Of a stretch of DNA of 64,000 nucleotides, positions 63,555 through 64,000 are shown one piece after another; the first letter of the stretch is position 1, and each line of letters begins with the position of its first letter. The notes below the pieces were generated by a model that ran no database searches, had not been told where the DNA came from, and saw only the letters and a list, made by a program, of their open reading frames with translations. A program made the position numbers and the translations under genes. This DNA comes from Serinus canaria. Lineage: Eukaryota > Chordata > Aves > Passeriformes > Fringillidae. The DNA lies in contig NC_066333.1 in the NCBI RefSeq assembly GCF_022539315.1, positions 620,001-684,000 of the forward strand. The letters are read 5' to 3'.

Positions 63555-64000
63555 GAATGCTCCCATGTCACCAAGCTTGCTCACACTGACCATACTTTTT
63601 ATTTGCCTTAGCTCCAGAGGAAGATCCCTGCTTGGCCAAGCTCTCACCTCTTGACTTGCAGTGAGTGGGAATTGCCTGTTCCTGCGCCCTTAGGGCATGG
63701 TGCTTAAAAAATAACCAGCCCTGAGGGAGGGACCCCAGCACCTTCAAAAGCATTTCCCCTGGGAACCTTACTGACTTCATTCCCTGAGCAGCCTGAACTC
63801 TGCTCTCCTTGTGGCCAGGGCAGAAGTTTTGCTGACACTTTTCCTCCTATCATCAGAGATTTCAAACTTGATTGCTTTGTGGTCACTGTGGCCAAGATGG
63901 CCACCAATCACCACTTCCCTTACAAGACCCTCTCTGGTAGCAACAAATCATGGAGGGCACTTTTCTAGGTTGGCTCCCTTAGTACCTGTACCATGAAGTC
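63555..64000 (-). mobile_element. CR1 LINE ORF2 fragment (runs off the window)
   Basis: On the minus strand the broken frames read like CR1 ORF2 between the endonuclease and reverse transcriptase: GHLGHSDHKAIKFEI, then SALATRRAEFRLLRE, then ALRAQEQAIPT and KKYGQCEQAW. Frame changes and a stop show it is inactive. It continues past 64000. The adjoining LTR-like segment may have inserted into it. Confidence 0.8.

Overview
The window is vertebrate nuclear DNA from a bird, probably a songbird. It holds two multi-exon genes with canonical GT..AG introns, several CR1 LINE fragments (the characteristic avian retroposon) and LTR elements of types common in passerines. Both genes are on the + strand. 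No bacterial, organellar, CRISPR or operon features are present.

Positions 1-31.7 kb hold the 3' three quarters of CHD6, a chromodomain helicase DNA-binding ATP-dependent chromatin remodeler. Twenty-five coding exons (806-949 to 28362-29258) join with every splice phase matching, giving 2119 residues plus the stop. They start inside the first ATPase lobe, just before the [10 protein letters not shown] motif; the N-terminus, with chromodomains and ATP-binding loop, lies to the left of the window. Introns are short and GC-rich. They contain CR1 pieces, a 30-bp minisatellite, a potential Z-DNA tract and a decayed 101-bp copy of part of a CHD6 exon. A 3' UTR of up to about 2.4 kb follows, with AATAAA signals at 30635 and 31696.

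Positions 31.7-34.5 kb are intergenic, with one weak exon-like segment at 34095-34188. A CpG island (about 34.47-35.65 kb) then carries a TATA-less promoter with an E2F-type site next to the start codon of RBL1.

Positions 35202-59345 are RBL1 (p107, a retinoblastoma-family pocket protein), complete in 22 coding exons (3162 nt, 1053 residues plus stop). Its introns are longer and AT-richer. Introns 12, 14 and 15 carry LTR elements; the one in intron 14 is a clean 346-bp solo LTR with a perfect 6-bp target duplication. Intron 10 contains a candidate alternative last exon that keeps the reading frame and has its own poly(A) signal. It would encode a p107 truncated inside pocket A. The 3' UTR ends near 61.3 kb. 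The last 2.6 kb is repeat-rich (CR1 and LTR-like) and I recognise no further gene.

The two genes are not known to form one pathway; both are nuclear regulators of transcription. Their tight tandem adjacency differs from the human layout as I remember it, where they lie megabases apart on chromosome 20. Family assignments rest on remembered human protein sequences; no database search was run.
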